A DNA stretch of 64,000 bases, from the NCBI RefSeq assembly GCF_011516925.1, contig NZ_WOTG01000003.1, forward strand, positions 1 to 64,000. The letters are read 5' to 3'. Below, in pieces: positions 1 to 7,474 of the stretch. The notes beneath the pieces are model-generated. The model saw only the letters and a program-made list of their open reading frames with translations. It was not told the origin of the DNA and made no database searches. Position 1 is the first letter of the stretch; each line of letters starts with the position of its first letter. The position numbers and the translations under genes were made by a program. The stretch comes from Acetobacter fabarum (GTDB lineage Bacteria > Pseudomonadota > Alphaproteobacteria > Acetobacterales > Acetobacteraceae).

Positions 1-107
1 CAACGCAGGTTACCCGTCGCCCATATCCTCAGATGGTCCGTCTTTCGACGAACACATCAGGCAAACGCTATGCGCTCTCACTCACAATACAAAATGCAAC
101 TGTAGTG
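1..107. other. Flank left of the first IS copy
   Basis: No gene or RNA can be supported here. If the IS-bounded unit from 112 to 2869 entered one CTAG site, this sequence was once directly downstream of the lytic transglycosylase gene now ending at 2870. That is inference from the CTAG on both sides. No terminator hairpin is obvious in it. Confidence 0.4.
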
Positions 108-111
108 CTAG

Positions 112-872
112 GCTCAGGACCTATTAATTTATTGAAATGAACGAGAGGTTGTGATCACAGGCTCACCGATGGAGGGTGGGCATGTGAGTGATGTGTTTAT
201 GCTGTCTGAGCGCCAGATGGAGCGGATTGAGCCGTTTTTGCCTCTGGCGTACGGAGTGCCACGCGTGAATGACCGGCGTGTTCTGAGCGGGATCGTTTAT
301 GTCATCCGCAACAGCCTTCAGTGGAAGGATGCTCCGCAAGCGTATGGTCCACACAAGACTTTATACAACCGCTTTATCCGGTGGAGCCGTCTGGGTGTCT
401 TTGACAGGATCTTTGTCGCCCTGACAGAGCAGGCTGGCCGTTCGAAGCGCTTGATGATTGATGCAACACACCTTAAGGCACACCGGACATCGGCGTCCCT
501 GCTCAAAAAGGAGCTTTTCCCCGCCATATCGGACGGACAAAAGGCGGCCTGAACTCAAAACTTCATGCCGTGTGCGATGATCAGGACCGACCTGTCCGCC
601 TTCATCTGACTGCGGGACAGGTCAGCGACTTCAGAGGCGCAGACGTGCTTCTGACAGATCTTCCCGATGAGATAGAAGAAGTCATCGGGGACAGAGGCTA
701 TGACAGCAACCGGGTCAGGTTATCGCTTGCAGAACGCAATATCACCGCCTGTATTCCCCCGAAAAAGAACCGGAAATCAAAGCAGCCTTACGACTGGCAT
801 CTATATAAGAAGCGCCATCTGATCGAAAACATCATCGCAAAGCTGAAGGACTGGCGACGTGTTGCAACCCGA
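112..872 (+). mobile_element. IS5-family (IS427-group type) element, right end deleted
   Basis: The left end starts GCTCAGGACC right after a CTAG (108-111) and matches the end of the second copy at 2869. The element carries the two-frame transposase typical of the IS427 group of IS5. Similarity to the complete copy (1977-2869, opposite strand) stops after GTTGCAACCCGA at 872, so about the last 110 bp, including the right inverted repeat, are gone. It should not be mobile alone. Many base differences from the other copy argue against a recent duplication. Related elements (IS12528, IS1031) occur in acetic acid bacteria; the exact name cannot be assigned from the sequence alone. Confidence 0.85.
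184..552 (+). CDS. IS5-family transposase, first frame (orfA)
   Basis: This is the N-terminal half of a DDE transposase. It starts with GTG at 184 (VSDVFMLSERQ), with GGAGGG at 170-175 as ribosome-binding site; the second IS has the same GTG. Visible family signatures are RVNDRRVLSGI, GLQWKDAP-like NSLQWKDAP, and MIDATHLKAHRT, where the Asp of MIDATH is the first catalytic residue. The frame stops at 552 and continues in the -1 frame; the four A's at 539-542 are the likely slip site. Both copies show the same arrangement, so it looks programmed. The element lacks its right end, so the product is probably not useful even if made. Confidence 0.8.
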   Translation: MSDVFMLSERQMERIEPFLPLAYGVPRVNDRRVLSGIVYVIRNSLQWKDAPQAYGPHKTLYNRFIRWSRLGVFDRIFVALTEQAGRSKRLMIDATHLKAHRTSASLLKKELFPAISDGQKAA

Positions 873-914
873 CAGCACAAAAAAAGTCGTTCAGCCGACG
901 TGATGCAGACATGA
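540..914 (+). pseudogene. IS5-family transposase, second frame (orfB), C-terminus replaced
   Basis: This is the -1-frame continuation of the transposase, read from about 540 (TKGGLNSKLHAV). It holds the second catalytic Asp (IGDRGYDS) and the Glu region (RHLIENIIAKLKDWRR). After WRRVATR the family sequence ends because the IS was truncated at 872; the frame runs on into unrelated DNA and stops at 914. About 20 family residues are missing compared with the other copy. An ATG at 570 (MCDDQDRP) could start a separate product, but translation by frameshift from orfA is more usual for the group. Confidence 0.75.
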
Positions 915-971
915 AGCAAGAATGATGCAAACTGCTGCCAATCAATGAATGATTTTGAGGCATTAAGCGGG

Positions 972-1532
972 ATGAATACCAAGCAACTCAACGAGACCAG
1001 CAAATTTCTTAGCTATGTTCTCAGGCATGAACCACACGCCATCGGCTTGCAGCTAGACAGCGAGGGCTGGGCAAATGTCGAATCCTTGGTAGCTGGTGCA
1101 GCTAAAGATGGGCGAATTTTAGATATCGCCCTGATTCAGGCTGTTGTCAGCAGCAGCGATAAAAAACGCTTCAGTCTCTCGGAAGATGGCCTGCGTATTC
1201 GCGCCGTACAGGGCCACTCAACTGCCAGTGTGAGCCTTCAGCACGTAGAGAAAGAGCCGCCAGAGTTTCTCTACCACGGCACCGCTACGCGCTTCTTGGA
1301 ATCGATCCGCCAGCAAGGCTTGATCGCAGGCGCTCGTCACCATGTACACCTGTCGCAAGACATAACTACGGCTACTGCTGTCGGGCAACGCTATGGCGAA
1401 CCTGTGGTACTAAAAATTGAAGCCCTGCGGATGCACCAACAGGGCTTCAAGTTTTTTCAGGCAGAGAATGGAGTCTGGTTAACTACACATGTACAAGCTG
1501 GGTTCATAAATCAACATAGCGATGACCTATAA
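972..1532 (+). CDS. kptA: RNA 2'-phosphotransferase (KptA/Tpt1 family)
   Basis: KptA/Tpt1 enzymes transfer an internal RNA 2'-phosphate to NAD+, giving ADP-ribose 1'',2''-cyclic phosphate. In eukaryotes this finishes tRNA splicing; the bacterial role is unknown. The 186-residue product begins at ATG 972 (MNTKQLNETSKFL), matching the family's usual start; an upstream ATG at 945 is less likely. The N-terminal winged-helix lobe includes YVLRHEP, and the NAD-binding lobe includes RAVQGHS, FLYHGT, HVHLS and FQAENGVWL. The expected Arg-His-Arg-Arg catalytic set is visible as R18, H19, R66 and R122, so the enzyme should be active. It lies between two IS5-family copies and its 3' end overlaps the convergent SMI1-like gene by 22 bp, which points to horizontal acquisition. 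Confidence 0.92.
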   Translation: MNTKQLNETSKFLSYVLRHEPHAIGLQLDSEGWANVESLVAGAAKDGRILDIALIQAVVSSSDKKRFSLSEDGLRIRAVQGHSTASVSLQHVEKEPPEFLYHGTATRFLESIRQQGLIAGARHHVHLSQDITTATAVGQRYGEPVVLKIEALRMHQQGFKFFQAENGVWLTTHVQAGFINQHSDDL

Positions 1533-1921
1533 TCTGACGACTCCTTCTTAGCCGTCTCAAGCCAATCTGAGAAACTCTGATAAGACCTATTCTCCCAAGG
1601 CGACGCTTTGGGATTGGAGTAGTCATATATTCTTACCGGCGGATTACCCGAGAAATCCGCCCCATCAAAACACGCCAAAACAACCCACCCGTCATTATAC
1701 AAGCCCGACTCATCATTAATTATTGCAAAGGGCACCAAGGGGTTATTAGGAAACTTCAAAAGCATCGCGCCAAAATAACACAGAGAGCCAGCCATATCTG
1801 CCGCCAGAACCCTCCAAGGATACAAATCTCGAGAGCAGCCACTAACAGCAAAATCAATATATTCTTGTGGCAATTTGAAACCATCAGGTAAGATGGGAGA
1901 GTCATACAGATATGCTTTCAC
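1511..1921 (-). CDS. SMI1/KNR4-fold protein (possible orphan immunity protein)
   Basis: The product has 136 residues. The start (LPQEYIDFAVSG), middle (FAIINDESGLYNDGWVVLACF) and a short acidic stretch near the C-terminus resemble the SMI1/KNR4 superfamily, small alpha/beta proteins that often act as immunity proteins for polymorphic toxins or as regulators. This assignment comes from pattern recognition and is moderate. No toxin gene lies beside it, so any immunity role would be as an orphan. The coding DNA is clearly more AT-rich than the host genes. It is convergent with kptA (22-bp overlap of 3' ends) and lies inside the IS-bounded segment. Confidence 0.6.
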   Translation of the reverse strand: MKAYLYDSPILPDGFKLPQEYIDFAVSGCSRDLYPWRVLAADMAGSLCYFGAMLLKFPNNPLVPFAIINDESGLYNDGWVVLACFDGADFSGNPPVRIYDYSNPKASPWENRSYQSFSDWLETAKKESSDYRSSLC

Positions 1922-1985
1922 TTCTTGCTCCCTGTAATTCGCGGAACCTCTGAAGTCCCATAAGCGTTGCTACTAGGTTCAGGAC

Positions 1986-2442
1986 TCATTCTTTAATATA
2001 GAAGATGGCGCTTGCTGCGATATGGGTTGCGGATATGAAGGTATGAGCGCACCGGTCATATCGGGTTGCAACACGTCGCCAGTCCTTCAGCTTTGCGAAC
2101 ATATTTTCGATGAGGTGGCGCTTCTTATACAGATGCCAGTTGTACGGCGGCTTTGATTTCCTGTTTTTCTTTGGCGGAATACAGGCGGTGATGTTTCGGT
2201 CTGCTAGAAACTGTCTGATTTTATTGCTGTCGTATCCCCGATCGCCGATGACTTCCTCTGTCTCATCCGGCAGGTCCGACAGCAGCGCATCAGCGCATCA
2301 GCGCATCAGCGCATCAGCGCATCAGCGCATCAGCGCATCAGCGCCTTTGAAATCACTGACCTGTCCCACAGTCAAATGAAGCCGAACGGGTCGGCCCTGA
2401 TCATCGCACACGGCATGAAGTTTTGAGTTCAGGCCGCCTTTT
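1986..2442 (-). pseudogene. IS5-family transposase, second frame, broken by 8-bp repeats
   Basis: This is the -1-frame continuation. It reads TKGGLNSKLHAVCDDQ and then VSDFKGADALMR before a stop created inside the tandem repeat at 2285-2340. Beyond the repeat the family sequence resumes (SDLPDE, IGDRGYDS) and would end at 1986 after a segment containing SATHIAASAIFYIKE. Reading the repeat shows that one unit restores the frame, two give a frameshift, and three or more introduce TGA. The present allele has seven, so it is inactive. Confidence 0.75.
2285..2340. repeat. Seven perfect tandem copies of GCGCATCA
   Basis: Seven consecutive identical 8-bp units lie from 2285 to 2340, followed by a partial GCGC. 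On the minus strand the unit is read GCTGATGC within the transposase second frame at the GADAL position, where the sister IS has no repeat. The unit length is not a multiple of three, so copy number controls the reading frame. Slipped-strand mispairing is the likely origin. Confidence 0.97.
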
Positions 2443-2797
2443 GTCCGTCCGATATGGCGGGGAAAAGCCGCTTTTTGAGCAAGGAGGCCGCTGTCCGGTG
2501 TACCTTGAGATGCGTTGCATCGATCATCAAGCGCTTTGAACGGCCAGTCTGCTCTGTCAACGAGACGAATATCCGGTCGAAGGCACCCAGTCGGCTCCAT
2601 CGGATGAAGCGATTATACAAAGTCTTGTGCGGACCATACGCTTTCGGAGCATCCTTCCACTGAAGGCCGTTGCGGATAACATAAACAATCCCGCTTAGAA
2701 CGCGCCGATCATCCACGCGTGGCACTCCGTGCGCCAGAGGGAAAAATGGCTCAACCCGTTCTATCTGCCTCTCAGACAGCAAAAACAAGTCACTCAC
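2429..2797 (-). CDS. IS5-family transposase, first frame (orfA)
   Basis: This is the counterpart of the orfA at 184-552. It starts with GTG at 2797 (VSDLFLLSERQ) with GGAGGT upstream. The signatures RVDDRRVLSGI and MIDATHLKVHRT are present, including the first catalytic Asp. The -1 frameshift site is conserved near 2442. It is intact as a frame, but its continuation is broken, so only a partial transposase can be made. Confidence 0.8.
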   Translation of the reverse strand: MSDLFLLSERQIERVEPFFPLAHGVPRVDDRRVLSGIVYVIRNGLQWKDAPKAYGPHKTLYNRFIRWSRLGAFDRIFVSLTEQTGRSKRLMIDATHLKVHRTAASLLKKRLFPAISDGQKAA

Positions 2798-2869
2798 AGT
2801 CTCACCTCCATCGGTAAGACTGTGAAACACAGAACACCGTTCAATTCAATAAATGAACAGGTCCTGAGT

Positions 2870-4294
2870 CTAGAGGTGTGATTCAGGCGAGATCACAACA
2901 CACCCGCTCAGTTTGCGGCAGGCGCCCACTGCATCGGTATGCGACAGGTTGGTGAGACGCGCACGATACAGCCGTCCCTTTTTTGCCTGCACCACAGCAA
3001 TTTGCACCCGTGCACCAGAGAGGGATGTGTTCTGGTGCTGTGCCCGCCCCGATGCCTGCTGCGCCAGAGCAGCGGAACCAAACGCGCCAACCTGAATAGC
3101 CCAGTTTCTGGCATCCACACCGCGTACCTTCCTGCTCAGTAAGGGGGCGGGTTCTGCGTGCGCCATGGGGATCAGGCGTAAACTGCCCCCTTTGCGCCCA
3201 TCTGCCACGCTTAGCCGGGCCGGTTCGGGATCAGACACACCCGATTCGGTCAGAGGAGCGGGAATATATGCGGGTTCATCTGTTTCCGCCTCCCCCGCCT
3301 GAGCAACCTGCACGGGTGTCTCTGGGGTGGTCTGCGCGGTTGCTCCCAACCGTTTGGCCCATATGGCCCGTACATCCGATGGGCTTTCCGTCAGCCCATC
3401 CACTCTTGTTTTACGTGAAACAGGATGCCAGTCCTGCCCATAGGTGGCTGCGGGGGCACTGGCGGTATCTACCGTATCATCCCCAATGGCGTCCGCCACC
3501 TGCACGGGCTGCATGCTCCCCTGCTGCCGGGCCGACCATGCAGCCTGTACAGCACTTATGCCGCCAGCATTCCGGCCAGCGCCATTGCCAACTGCCCTTT
3601 GTGTAAAGGAATCATGGCTGGCCACCTGCATATCGGCCTGAGAGCGATTGAGGGGTGAAATACCCACAATGCGCCGCCCGATGGAGGCCACGTAATTCCG
3701 TGTCTCCCGCGGGAGGGTCCGGTTGCGGGTGATAAAATCTTCCAGACGTCCAGGGCCCGCATTATATGCGGCCAGAAAGCCGGGGGAGCCATAAACATCG
3801 TATAACTGCCGTAAATACGCAGTCCCCGCCATGATGTTATCGTGCGGTTCGTAGGCATCCCCACCCAGATTATACGCGGCGCGCATTTCATCATAGGTTG
3901 GGGGCATAAGCTGCATCAGGCCCATCGCACCGGGGCCGGATGTCACAAGCTGGCCGTCATGGAACAGCTTGCCGCCGGATTCCTGCTGGATAACGGCGCG
4001 CACCCATTCTTCTGGCACATCAAAGCGTTTGGAAGCTTCGCGGATATAAGGGCCCCACGGGTCTTCCGCCGGGCCGGGAGGCGCATAGTAGGACCGGGCA
4101 TGAGCACGGTAGAACTCGGCTTCCTGCGCTATGGGAACATCCGTATCGCTTCCACCCGGCTGGCCAGCACAGGCCGCCAGCACAGCCAGCAGCCCCAGAG
4201 CAAGCACACCCCTGATACCACGCCCAAACCTGATGGGGGCATTACGGGCGGCACAACAGTCTTGCATCCTGGAAAAGGGCTGTCTGCCTGTCAT
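2870..4294 (-). CDS. Lytic transglycosylase lipoprotein with SPOR domain
   Basis: This predicted outer-membrane lipoprotein cleaves the glycan strands of peptidoglycan. Residues 1-42 hold a signal with lipobox (LAVLAAC). An SLT/MltC-type lysozyme-like domain follows at about 75-215, with the catalytic Glu in VIQQESGG, then GAMGLMQLMP and FLAAYNAGPGR. A long low-complexity linker leads to a C-terminal SPOR domain at about 395-474 (WAIQVGAFGS), which binds denuded glycan and often targets division sites. The 474-residue length fits this RlpA/SLT-SPOR type. The TAG stop (2870-2872) is part of the CTAG target where the IS inserted, so the protein kept its exact end. A shorter start at codon 10 is possible. 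Confidence 0.88.
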   Translation of the reverse strand: MTGRQPFSRMQDCCAARNAPIRFGRGIRGVLALGLLAVLAACAGQPGGSDTDVPIAQEAEFYRAHARSYYAPPGPAEDPWGPYIREASKRFDVPEEWVRAVIQQESGGKLFHDGQLVTSGPGAMGLMQLMPPTYDEMRAAYNLGGDAYEPHDNIMAGTAYLRQLYDVYGSPGFLAAYNAGPGRLEDFITRNRTLPRETRNYVASIGRRIVGISPLNRSQADMQVASHDSFTQRAVGNGAGRNAGGISAVQAAWSARQQGSMQPVQVADAIGDDTVDTASAPAATYGQDWHPVSRKTRVDGLTESPSDVRAIWAKRLGATAQTTPETPVQVAQAGEAETDEPAYIPAPLTESGVSDPEPARLSVADGRKGGSLRLIPMAHAEPAPLLSRKVRGVDARNWAIQVGAFGSAALAQQASGRAQHQNTSLSGARVQIAVVQAKKGRLYRARLTNLSHTDAVGACRKLSGCVVISPESHL

Positions 4295-4631
4295 GCTGTT
4301 TTATCCATCCTTGCCGTGGCACAGGAAAACCGGCCGGTTCCATGCTCACTCCCGCATGTCCGGACCAGAAAATACGCCCATGTGTTTATACGGGCCATAC
4401 CCCACATGCAAGAAAACGCTCCACCCGCGTTCAAGCGTTTTGTGGCAGAACCGGCTTTACTATACGCAAACAACACGGACATGGCTATTTTTACCCATGG
4501 GCTGGCCAGAACATGCCAAAATCCCCAGCCGGAGACTGTGTTCTTCAACTTGGCTTATTTTATGGCACGCACACCCGCACGTAACAATTCTGATGCGTGT
4601 GGTTTGCCCTGCCACATGCCACCAGCAGCTT
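4295..4631. other. Intergenic region, no gene seen
   Basis: This is 337 bp upstream of the transglycosylase gene and downstream of the CorA-like gene. Frames here are short or run antisense and show no family resemblance. It presumably holds the transglycosylase promoter, but no convincing -35/-10 pair was found. Confidence 0.4.
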
Positions 4632-5690
4632 TTACAAAAAGCGGATAAACTTGAGCAAAAACCATGTTCCCATCATGATCAGAAAACACAGTCCACCCGC
4701 ATCCACCGTGCCCCAGCGGCCATCGGTCAGGAACATGCCGCCCGTATTCATGCCAAAAAAGCCGGTGACCAGCGTTGCGGGGAGCATAAGAATGGTGCCC
4801 ACGGTCAAAATATACAGCCGACGGTTGGTTTCTTCCGCCTGATTGGATGTCAGTTCATCCTGCAAGGAACGGGCCCGGTCCTGAAGGGCCAGAAGGTCAT
4901 CGAGCGCAGCATGAACCTGCCGGTGCGAGCGGTCCTTCAGGTCGTCCTCGGCCCATTCGGGCAGTTCCAGTTCTTCATCACGGAAAATACGGTCCACGGG
5001 GGCCAGTACCCGCCGCAGTTCCGTGGAACGGCGGCGCACCATACCCAGCAGGCCGCTCACACGGCCCAGATCCGTATCCCGGTCGAGCATCAGCAGCACA
5101 TCTTCCGCCCGGTCAAGCTGGTCATCCAGCCGGGCAAAGTCACGCCGCAATGTATCTGCAAATTCCAGCAGGGCGCGGTCCACCACCTTGGCGGGGGAGC
5201 GGGGTACCAGCCCACGCTTGAGTTCGTGGAACACAACACCAAGGGCGGGAATAGGGTGGCGGCGGGTGGTGAGCAGCAGGTCCGGCTCAAGGGCAAAACG
5301 CCACGTGCTGACGTTGCGATCATCATCGGTGGAGGTATCGTCAAACGCGGGGAGTGCGCCGAACACAATATCCCCCTCGTTTTCCAGCCGGGTGCTACGT
5401 TCCAGGTTGGTCAGAACCTGCCGCACTTCTTCCGGCAGGGAGGGAATGGTCTCGATCTGATGGCGGGACATGGTGTGGACAATATCAAAATGAAACCACG
5501 CCCAGCCTTCACCCTCGGCAAATTCGGGGGGGAAGTTCCCCGTTGTCAGGCGGTGGACCACCACATCGCGCTCAAGCTCCTGCGGCTCTTGACCGGGGCG
5601 GCAGTAAATGGCCCAGACCAGACCATCACGCAGCAGGGTTCCCCCTTCAGAAAGCAGATCGGTCAGTTGAGACAAGGTGGTTCCAGCCAA
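4632..5690 (-). CDS. CorA/ZntB-family divalent metal transporter
   Basis: This inner-membrane protein should be a homopentameric channel or transporter for Mg2+, Co2+ or Zn2+. Its 352 residues begin with a large soluble cytoplasmic domain (1-285) with long charged helices, followed by two C-terminal membrane helices at about 293-315 and 330-350. The signature loop FFGMNTGG (GMN motif) joins the two helices. The N-terminal domain (WAWFHFDIVH, LPEEVRQVLTN) resembles ZntB-like members more than classical CorA, so zinc or proton-coupled transport is as likely as Mg2+. The frame starts with TTG at 5690, preceded by GGGAGA; no better ATG exists before conserved sequence. Confidence 0.85.
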   Translation of the reverse strand: MAGTTLSQLTDLLSEGGTLLRDGLVWAIYCRPGQEPQELERDVVVHRLTTGNFPPEFAEGEGWAWFHFDIVHTMSRHQIETIPSLPEEVRQVLTNLERSTRLENEGDIVFGALPAFDDTSTDDDRNVSTWRFALEPDLLLTTRRHPIPALGVVFHELKRGLVPRSPAKVVDRALLEFADTLRRDFARLDDQLDRAEDVLLMLDRDTDLGRVSGLLGMVRRRSTELRRVLAPVDRIFRDEELELPEWAEDDLKDRSHRQVHAALDDLLALQDRARSLQDELTSNQAEETNRRLYILTVGTILMLPATLVTGFFGMNTGGMFLTDGRWGTVDAGGLCFLIMMGTWFLLKFIRFL

Positions 5691-5809
5691 TTCCGATCTC
5701 CCTGCTCTGCTAATCTGTTATGGGGGTTTTTTCCAATGCACCGCAAACCATCTGATTCTGCGGTAATAAAGACGTCAAGCAAACGCTATAACACGCACAA
5801 GCCACACAG

Positions 5810-5840
5810 AAAGGGGAGAGGTCAACCACCTCTCCCCTTT
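5810..5840. terminator. Hairpin downstream of the small minus-strand gene
   Basis: There is a 13-bp perfect stem: AAAGGGGAGAGGT at 5810-5822 pairs with ACCTCTCCCCTTT at 5828-5840 around a 5-nt loop. It follows the stop of the gene at 5853 on the minus strand. There is no clean T tract, so its efficiency as a terminator is uncertain. Confidence 0.6.
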
Positions 5841-5852
5841 CTGGCTCATTAT

Positions 5853-6131
5853 TTAAAGAGACCGTATTGTTGGCCGCCGTGGTGCGTTCCCCCGCTCCTG
5901 CCGGGGGCGGGCAGTGCCGCTGGGCCGGTTGTTGGATTTGAGAACAGGAGCCGCCGTAAGCTCGGCCTCAAGCTGGGCAATGCGTTTGCGCACACTCTCC
6001 TTGAGTGCAGGAGATGTGTGGGACTTCATGGCAGCCAGCGTTTCCTTCAGGTCACGCAGCTGCTTCTGTTTTTCCGGCAGGGAGCGCCGGATTGGCTGGT
6101 TATCAGACATCTGGCCGCGAAAAGCGCGCAT
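5853..6131 (-). CDS. Small basic coiled-coil protein of unknown function
   Basis: The 92-residue protein is not recognised. Residues 15-60 are a charged, probably coiled-coil segment (LPEKQKQLRDLKETL, VRKRIAQLEAEL), and the C-terminal 35 residues are rich in Arg, Pro and Asn and look disordered. The ATG at 6131 is preferred because GGAGGG lies 7 nt upstream; ATGs at 6149 and 6107 are alternatives. It sits between hisC and the CorA-like gene on the same strand. Low-complexity basic tails like this can bind nucleic acid, but nothing specific supports that here. Confidence 0.6.
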   Translation of the reverse strand: MRAFRGQMSDNQPIRRSLPEKQKQLRDLKETLAAMKSHTSPALKESVRKRIAQLEAELTAAPVLKSNNRPSGTARPRQERGNAPRRPTIRSL

Positions 6132-6290
6132 GAACAGACCCTCCATCAAATCAAGACCGTGCGGCGGGGTCGCGGCACGGTTTATGTCTTAAAAATTTAA
6201 TACCTGACCGCCTTGCCAAACCCACCGCGCACACTGCGCGGCACAGGCCCGGGCAAGGCTGTAACGGCTGGGCGAATGACCAGACAGTTT

Positions 6291-7358
6291 TTACGAATTG
6301 CGAAGAACACTGTCGCGCAACACATCAAGCAAGGCCTGACACTGCTCTTGCGTTCCCACCGTAACGCGCAACCACGCCATTGTGCGTTCACCCTTGAGGT
6401 GGCGGACAAGAATGGCCCGGGCTCTCAACTGCGCCGCGAGTTCTCCTGCATCACGATCGGGATGCCGAGTGTAAACAAAGTTTGCCATGGACGGCAAGAC
6501 TTCAAAACCAAGTCCACGCAGTCCTTCGCTCAGCATCGTGCGGCTGTCCATAACCCGCTGCACGCTTTTGGCAAACCAGTCCTCATCCTCAACAGAGGCC
6601 AGAGCCCCCGCCTGTGCCAGACGGTCCAGCGGGTACGAGTTAAAGCTGTCCTTGACCCGCACCAGTGCCTCAATCAGATCAGGCTGCCCAAAGGCAAAAC
6701 CCACCCGAGCCCCTGCCAACGCGCGGGATTTGGAAAAAGTCTGCACAACCAGCAGGTTAGGATAATCGCGGACCAGTTCCACCGCACTCTGTGCGCCAAA
6801 ATCCACATAGGCTTCATCGACCAGCACCACCCGCTCGGGGTGCATCTCCAGCAGCTTGCTTATAGCATCCAGCCCCAGAGCAATACCTGTTGGCGCATTG
6901 GGGTTGGCAATGACCACGCCACTGCATGGACCGGTGTAATCCTCCACCGCAATGCCCATATCCGCACGCAATGGCACCATGCGGTAAGGCAGTTTGTACA
7001 GCCCACAGTAAACCTTGTAAAAACTGTAGCTGACATCGGGGAAGAGCAGCGGGTCCCCGTGTGCAAACAGAGCCTGAAAAGCGTGGGCCAGCACCTCGTC
7101 CGAACCATTACCAACAAACACATGGTCCGCACCCAGCCCCACACGCTGGCCCAGCGCCGTGCGCAGTGCCAAGGCTTCCGGGTCGGGGTAAAGGCGCAGG
7201 GTGTCATTAGTGGCGGCCTTTATGGCCTCCAGCGCACGGGGGGATGGGCCATAGGGCGATTCATTGGTGTTCAGCTTGATCAGATTAGCAATTTTTGGCT
7301 GCTCACCCGGCACGTAAGGCGTAAGGGTGTGAACAAGAGGGCTCCAGAAACGGCTCAT
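6291..7358 (-). CDS. hisC: Histidinol-phosphate aminotransferase
   Basis: This PLP-dependent class I/II aminotransferase converts imidazole-acetol phosphate and glutamate to histidinol phosphate in histidine biosynthesis; paralogues can act on aromatic amino acids. Seen are [24 protein letters not shown], the cofactor-binding [15 protein letters not shown], and [15 protein letters not shown], whose first Lys is the Schiff-base residue. Length is 355 residues from ATG 7358 (MSRFWSP); ATG 7367 and GTG 7376 in frame give slightly longer forms and the choice is uncertain. No other his genes are adjacent. A nested hairpin-prone segment lies at about 6205-6260 after the stop. Confidence 0.9.
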   Translation of the reverse strand: MSRFWSPLVHTLTPYVPGEQPKIANLIKLNTNESPYGPSPRALEAIKAATNDTLRLYPDPEALALRTALGQRVGLGADHVFVGNGSDEVLAHAFQALFAHGDPLLFPDVSYSFYKVYCGLYKLPYRMVPLRADMGIAVEDYTGPCSGVVIANPNAPTGIALGLDAISKLLEMHPERVVLVDEAYVDFGAQSAVELVRDYPNLLVVQTFSKSRALAGARVGFAFGQPDLIEALVRVKDSFNSYPLDRLAQAGALASVEDEDWFAKSVQRVMDSRTMLSEGLRGLGFEVLPSMANFVYTRHPDRDAGELAAQLRARAILVRHLKGERTMAWLRVTVGTQEQCQALLDVLRDSVLRNS

Positions 7359-7384
7359 TCCGATCATTCCATGCACATAAGTTG

Positions 7385-7408
7385 AACGGCCTGCGCTGGC
7401 AGGCCGTT
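7385..7408. terminator. Hairpin between the ankyrin gene and hisC
   Basis: AACGGCCTGC at 7385-7394 pairs perfectly with GCAGGCCGTT at 7399-7408. An A run at 7414-7419 is the T tract expected upstream, not downstream, on the minus strand, so the hairpin may attenuate transcription or process the message instead of being a classical terminator. Confidence 0.5.
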
Positions 7409-7474
7409 GCTCAAAAAAGCTCAGTCAAAAAATCAGGCGCGGCACAGCCTTGCAGCAGTACCCCTGCATCAGGC

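Larger units (their letters stand above)
1977..2869 (-). mobile_element. IS5-family (IS427-group type) element, both ends present
   Basis: The element is 893 bp. Its ends are related inverted repeats, GTTCAGGACT at 1977 and ACTCAGGACC read inward from 2869. CTAG lies on both sides (1973-1976 and 2870-2873), the target duplication expected of the IS427 group. It contains the two-frame transposase on the minus strand. The second frame is broken by an 8-bp tandem repeat expansion, so this copy has ends but no intact transposase. The right CTAG includes the stop codon of the neighbouring lytic transglycosylase gene. Confidence 0.88.

Noticed and set aside
2285-2340. Possible CRISPR array
   Set aside because: The units are 8 bp, directly adjacent and identical, without spacers, and lie inside a transposase frame.
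112-2869. Active composite transposon
   Set aside because: The left IS lacks its inner end, both transposases are damaged, and the two copies differ at many bases, so current mobility is unlikely without help in trans.
4131-6200. 689-codon open frame on the plus strand
   Set aside because: It is antisense to the transglycosylase start, the CorA-like gene and the small coiled-coil gene. Its composition is nonsense (Arg, Pro, Gln and Cys rich), a usual effect of high third-position GC.
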